64,000 nt of DNA from CAVSCD01 sp963726335 (GTDB taxonomy: Bacteria > Acidobacteriota > Aminicenantia > Aminicenantales > UBA8522), in NCBI GenBank assembly GCA_963726335.1, contig CAVSCD010000004.1:434001-498000 (forward strand). Direction: 5' to 3'. The translations under genes and the position numbers were made by a program. Of this stretch, positions 60,705 to 64,000 are shown in pieces. The notes under the pieces were generated by a model. The model was not told where the DNA came from. It worked only from the letters and a program-made list of their open reading frames with translations, and searched no databases. Positions within the stretch are counted from its first letter, which is position 1. Each line of letters begins with the position of its first letter.

Positions 60705-60868
60705 ACAGCGCGAGAACGGGTGGCACGGCGCAGTCCCTGTCGCGTCCTCGAGCGCCTCGACCGCGTCGAAGCGATAGTTTGCGCAGCTCTCCGAGGCGAG
60801 AGACTCGGGGTCCCCGTCGCTCCGGGCGGGCAGGGACTGGCGCCGCGCCACCCGTTCTCACGTGTCTA
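60702..60868. mobile_element. Large TA-bounded inverted-repeat hairpin at the Gfo/Idh stop
   Basis: The 167-nt stretch starts TAGACAGCGCGAGAACGGGT and ends with the near-complement ACCCGTTCTCACGTGTCTA; about 38 nt at each end can pair, continuing through CAGTCCCTG with CAGGGACTG. Its first three bases are the stop codon. The element is noncoding and has no second copy here. Removing it with one TA would join the two neighbouring genes in one frame, so simple insertion is not certain; it could equally be an attenuator or terminator between them. Confidence 0.6.
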
Positions 60869-60890
60869 TGTTCCTAATAGGGAGGTAAGC

Positions 60891-62180
60891 ATGGCCAAAC
60901 GCACGCCGTTCCCGGCGGTCTTCTGGATCGCCAATTCGATCGAGGTCCTGGAGCGCTTCGCCTATTACGGCATCTACATGGGGTTCGGCATCTACATGGA
61001 ATACCTGGGCTACACCAAAGCCCAGCTCGGCATTGTCCAGAGCCTCTTCCTGCTCGTCTCTTATGTCGTCCCGGTGATCTCGGGCACCTTCGCCGACCGG
61101 TTCGGGTTCAAGAAGGTCCTGATCGTCTCCTACCTCGCCTACCTGCCATCGATCCTGCTGCTGCTCCTCACCCGGTCGTTCTCCGGCATCGCCTTGACCA
61201 TGCTCACCATCGGACTGGCCGCCGGCATCTTCAAGCCCCTGATCTCCGGAACGGTGAGAGCCGTCACCGACAAGACCAACAAGACCCTCGGGTTCGGCAT
61301 CTTCTACCAGATGGTCAACATCGGCGCCTCGTTCGGACCGCTGATCGCCGGCAAGCTCCGGGCGATCTCCTGGAATTACGCGTTCATCGCGGCCGCGGTC
61401 GCCATCGGGCTGATGCTCATCATCACCCTCCTCTTCTACAAGGAGCCGAAACGGGAGCTCGAGGGGGTCACCCTCAAGGCGAAGTTCCGCGACCTGGGCA
61501 CGGCCCTGTCCGACGTCAAGTTCGCCGCTTTCCTCGTCCTGCTGGGGCTTTTTTTCTGGCTCCCGTTCTGGGCCTTCTTCAACCTCCTGGCCCTGTACGT
61601 CGACCGGAGCCTGGACACGGCCAGGCTCTATCTCGACATCAAGGGCGTCCTGGGGACGGCCGTCGCCAATTTTCTGTCGCGCGCGGATGAGACGGGAACA
61701 CGCCGAATCCTCGGCGAGACGATCTCCCACAGCGGTTACCTGATCATGATCCTCCAGTTCTTTGTCTCCCGGACATTCGAAAGGTTCAAGACCATCCCGA
61801 CATTCCTGTTCGGTCTGACCGTGGGCGCCGCCGGGTTCGCGGTCCTCGGATATGCCCGGATCGGGGCGGCCAGCTGGGTTTTCCTGGGGATCCTGCTCTT
61901 CGCGCTGGGCGAGATGATCTCCTCGCCCCGCATCCAGGAATACATCACCTGGATCGCGCCGAAGGAGAAGGCCGGCCTGTACATGGGCTCGAACTTCCTC
62001 GCCCTGGGCATCGGCGGCGGGCTGAGCGGCATCGTCTATTCGTCGCTCTACGGCTATTTTGAGAAGGGGGGCCATCCCGAACATTGTTGGTTCGTGCTGG
62101 CCGCGCACTTCATCCTGGGTATGCTGGTCCTGACGCTTTTCACCAGGATCTGGGGCGAATTCAAGGAAATGGAAAGCTAG
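60891..62180 (+). CDS. POT/PTR-family proton-dependent oligopeptide transporter
   Basis: A 429-residue transporter with about 12 helices. NSIEVLERFAYYGIYMG is the POT ExxERFxYY proton-coupling signature, followed by GTFADRFGFKKVL and FYQMVNIGASFGPLIAGKLR, a typical helix 4-5 segment. It imports di/tripeptides or related compounds with protons. ATG 60891 has GGGAGG at about 5 nt; the frame extends upstream through the hairpin element but is not coding there. Its TAG stop is the end of a family 2 element. The location after an exported oxidoreductase fits peptide or glycopeptide salvage. Confidence 0.88.
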   Translation: MAKRTPFPAVFWIANSIEVLERFAYYGIYMGFGIYMEYLGYTKAQLGIVQSLFLLVSYVVPVISGTFADRFGFKKVLIVSYLAYLPSILLLLLTRSFSGIALTMLTIGLAAGIFKPLISGTVRAVTDKTNKTLGFGIFYQMVNIGASFGPLIAGKLRAISWNYAFIAAAVAIGLMLIITLLFYKEPKRELEGVTLKAKFRDLGTALSDVKFAAFLVLLGLFFWLPFWAFFNLLALYVDRSLDTARLYLDIKGVLGTAVANFLSRADETGTRRILGETISHSGYLIMILQFFVSRTFERFKTIPTFLFGLTVGAAGFAVLGYARIGAASWVFLGILLFALGEMISSPRIQEYITWIAPKEKAGLYMGSNFLALGIGGGLSGIVYSSLYGYFEKGGHPEHCWFVLAAHFILGMLVLTLFTRIWGEFKEMES

Positions 62181-62381
62181 TGGTGCGTCTCGCAAATAAC
62201 TTGGCTTTATAAAAGAGCAACAAAGACGCACCACCGCGGGGGAGTTTGAGGGGGACGGCGTCGTTCCCCTCAGGGGGTCAGTGGAGTGAAACGAAACGCC
62301 GAGGGGGGAGCTTGACTCCCCCCTGGAAGTGTCCCGTCTATATACAGGACTTTGGAAAGGAACTTACGAGACGGGACACTA
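62178..62381. mobile_element. MITE-like element, family 2 copy D, inverted (overlaps the POT gene stop)
   Basis: A 204-nt inverted near-copy of 39914-40118. The left end is TAGTGGTGCGTCTCGCAAA and the right end GAGACGGGACACTA, with the same four internal hairpins. The first TAG is the stop of the POT transporter. Two copies in opposite orientation, each with an end at a gene's stop codon, exclude simple direction-specific insertion. Confidence 0.75.
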
Positions 62382-62413
62382 GGGCCGCCTCGACTCGCGA
62401 AGCGGTCAGTTCA
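62382..62413. repeat. Family 1 element end remnant beside copy D
   Basis: GGGCCGCCTCGACTCGCGAAG followed by a TTCAG matches the right-terminal region of family 1 (GGGCCGCCTCGATTCGTGAAG...TTCAG). It lies between copy D and the GH109-like gene, whose stop (TCA at 62411-62413) it overlaps. It suggests that copy D sits inside or beside an older family 1 element. Confidence 0.5.
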
Positions 62414-63745
62414 GACGGCGAACTTCGGCCGCGTCGTCTCCCAGCGCCCGCCCGTGAAATCAGGGTAGGGGATGGGCGCGCCGCCCTTGGCGATCGATTC
62501 TTCGGACAGCGGACCATTGGCGCTCATAAGGGCGGCGTCATAGACGTCGAGGGGCGTCTGGGTCCCGTTGCGGACGGCCTCGACGAAGAGCTTGAGCTCG
62601 AGGTAATCCGTGCCCCCGTGCCCGGCGGCCGAGGCCTCGTTCCGAATCGACTTCCACCAGGGGTGTTCGTGGAGCTCCTGGTGGGGACCGAACGGCTCCC
62701 ACTCGTGGTATTTCGGGCTCCGTCCCTTGAGATAAACCCCGCTCCGATCCTCGTCGTAAATTCCCCGGGTCCCCTGGACCAGCCAGCGGTTGTCGTAAGG
62801 GCGGGGGAGCTGCATGTCGTAGTTGATGACCAGGGACTTTCCCTTTTTCGTGCGCACGAGGGAGGACACGATGTCGCCCTGCTTGAAGACGCGCCCGGCG
62901 TTCGGATGGTCCGGGCCGAACCGGCTGAGGAAATAGTCGTTGATGCCCTTGGCCTCCGTGGCCGTCGAGGCGATCCGGTCGAAATAATCGCCGCAGCCGA
63001 TGTCCAGCCAGCTCAGGACGGGGCCCAGCTGATGCGTCGGGTACTGGTCCCGGTTATGGTTCACGAGGTACTTGGCGGGCCAGCGGTCGAGCCCGGTCTC
63101 GGGGTCAAAGAACCAATGGTCGATGCAGTCATGGGAGTGGGCGCAGTGACAGTGAACGATGTCGCCCAGGAGCCCGAGGCGGATCATGTTGAGGACGGCC
63201 AGGTTATCCCGCCGGAAGCTCCAGTTCTCAAGCATCATACAAGGGACCTTGGTGGCTTCGTGGGCGCGGACGAGCTCCCAGCACTCCTCGAGCGTATAGG
63301 CGGCCGGGACCTCGACCGCGGCGTACTTCCCGGCCTTCATGGCGGCGACGGCCATGGGGGTGTGCCACTCCCAGTAAGTCGCGATGAGCACGGCATCGAT
63401 GTCATCGCGCTCGAGCAGCCGCTTGTAATCCTGCTCGCCGCCGCCGTAGGCCTCGGGTTTCTCGTGCCCGGCCTTGACGACAAGGTCTTGCGCCTGGGCG
63501 AGATGGGCCGGCTGGATGTCGCAGAGGGCGGGGAATGCGATGCCCTTCATGCTGAGCAGGTCGCCCATCAGACTCTGGCCGCGGCGGCCGGTGCCGATGA
63601 CCCCGATGCGCACGGTCTTGTCCGCCGCCGGCGTAAGTGACCCTTGGTACGGGAAAAGAAAAGCCGGAAGTCCCGTTCCCGCCGCGGTCGCACCCAAGGC
63701 GGCCGCCGCGTTCGTCCTGAGGAATTCTCTGCGGCTCATCGGCAT
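62411..63745 (-). CDS. GH109-like Tat-exported NAD-dependent glycosidase
   Basis: A 444-residue protein with twin-arginine signal MSRREFLRTNAAAALG and a Rossmann start VRIGVIGTGRRGQSLMG. AAVEVPAAYTLEECWELVRA replaces EKP, and it is followed by CMMLENWSFRRDNLAVLNM and YPTHQLGPVLSWLDIG. These, plus LVINYDMQLPRPYDNRWLVQ, are characteristic of GH109, whose members hydrolyse alpha-N-acetylgalactosaminides by an NAD-assisted oxidation/elimination. The start has GGAGG. Such enzymes are often used on host or microbial glycans. It is convergent with the POT gene across two repeat elements. Confidence 0.87.
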   Translation of the reverse strand: MPMSRREFLRTNAAAALGATAAGTGLPAFLFPYQGSLTPAADKTVRIGVIGTGRRGQSLMGDLLSMKGIAFPALCDIQPAHLAQAQDLVVKAGHEKPEAYGGGEQDYKRLLERDDIDAVLIATYWEWHTPMAVAAMKAGKYAAVEVPAAYTLEECWELVRAHEATKVPCMMLENWSFRRDNLAVLNMIRLGLLGDIVHCHCAHSHDCIDHWFFDPETGLDRWPAKYLVNHNRDQYPTHQLGPVLSWLDIGCGDYFDRIASTATEAKGINDYFLSRFGPDHPNAGRVFKQGDIVSSLVRTKKGKSLVINYDMQLPRPYDNRWLVQGTRGIYDEDRSGVYLKGRSPKYHEWEPFGPHQELHEHPWWKSIRNEASAAGHGGTDYLELKLFVEAVRNGTQTPLDVYDAALMSANGPLSEESIAKGGAPIPYPDFTGGRWETTRPKFAV

Positions 63746-63850
63746 GTGTCCTCCTCTGTCGTGTTTTGCCTATCATGTCAAACCCGCCCGCGAAATTCAA
63801 CTTCTCTTTTCTGTGAATCGGCAACTCTTTTTAGGCGATCGTTGAGCTTG

Positions 63851-63879
63851 TTGACAGGGCCGCGCCGCGCAGATACGCT
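63851..63879 (+). promoter_or_regulatory. Promoter for the zinc-ribbon gene at 63934
   Basis: TTGACA (63851-63856) and TACGCT (63874-63879) are 17 nt apart. The -10 box ends 54 nt before ATG 63934. Confidence 0.55.
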
Positions 63880-63933
63880 AACGGCGATTTCCGATGGCCA
63901 AGTGCAGGCCCGACTAAAGGGAGTGGAGAGCCA

Positions 63934-64000
63934 TGAACTTCAAAAAATGCGCCAACTGCGAGAGTGAGAACCCCGAGTCGGAAGTCTATTGCCTCGAGTG
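63934..64000 (+). CDS. Zinc-ribbon protein, 3' truncated by window end
   Basis: The first 22 codons read MNFKKCANCESENPESEVYC followed by LE and then a cysteine at the window edge, a CxxC...CxxC zinc-ribbon start common in signalling or membrane proteins of this kind. GGAGTGGAG lies just upstream. Nothing more can be said because the gene runs off the window. Confidence 0.7.

Overview
The window is GC-rich bacterial chromosome. Nearly all of it is explained by protein genes, together with one tRNA-Arg and several small inverted-repeat elements. No plasmid, prophage, rRNA or CRISPR signal was seen. The gene content points to an uncultured, heterotrophic, probably anaerobic, diderm bacterium: type IV pilus minor components with a PilY1-like adhesin, a TonB-dependent receptor, lipoproteins, Tat-exported Gfo/Idh/MocA oxidoreductases, many exported peptidases and glycan enzymes, and solute symporters. 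The mix resembles Acidobacteriota-like lineages such as Aminicenantia. That placement is inference from gene style, not from a marker gene.

Layout. 1-5122: end of a type IV pilus cluster (PilW-like, PilX-like, PilY1-like). 5349-7907: a large unrecognised membrane protein with a kinase-like N-terminal region. 8289-12271: a transport block (CstA and an SSS symporter, each followed by a small membrane protein), facing an APC amino-acid permease at 12284-13690. 13792-13865: tRNA-Arg(ACG). 14548-16801: glgC and a NIF3-like gene. 17449-25061: a minus-strand scavenging cluster (heparinase-II/III-like protein, secreted small protein, C69 dipeptidase, M14-type peptidase, a 51-residue membrane protein, an ion-transporter-superfamily permease). 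25192-28327: PilZ protein, nucleoside-type MFS transporter, sugar isomerase/DUF1080 fusion. 28737-35041: exported methyltransferase, DUF2207 protein, lipoprotein, MenA/UbiA prenyltransferase, a frameshifted CPBP protease, a flavoprotein stump, rhodanese, acyl-ACP thioesterase. 35159-39916: amidohydrolase, PurF-like protein, lipoprotein, thioredoxin-reductase-like flavoprotein. 40134-41576: a primary-type sigma factor with a structured leader. 42137-57755: second PilZ protein, gamma-glutamyltransferase, class V aminotransferase, beta-lactamase-family lipoprotein, prolyl-tRNA-deacylase-like protein, GH127-like enzyme, duplicated-domain secreted protein, TonB receptor, acyl-CoA synthetase, large secreted protein. 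57761-64000: M48 protease with zinc ribbons, two Tat-exported oxidoreductase-fold proteins (one GH109-like), a POT transporter, and the start of a zinc-ribbon gene.

How it works together: exported peptidases and glycan enzymes are interleaved with permeases for peptides, amino acids, nucleosides and sugars, consistent with scavenging of protein and polysaccharide debris. Two PilZ proteins and pilus genes suggest c-di-GMP-linked surface behaviour.

The most unusual signal is a set of short TA-bounded inverted-repeat elements, in at least two repeated families plus one unique large hairpin. Their terminal TAG is at the same time the stop codon of the neighbouring gene (glgC, the isomerase fusion, the PurF-like gene, the TrxB-like gene, a Gfo/Idh gene and the POT gene). 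Other points of note are several strong promoters placed so close to start codons that the mRNAs should be leaderless, a candidate two-state leader RNA before the sigma factor, a two-block repeated intergenic motif, and three genes each restorable by a single-base indel.
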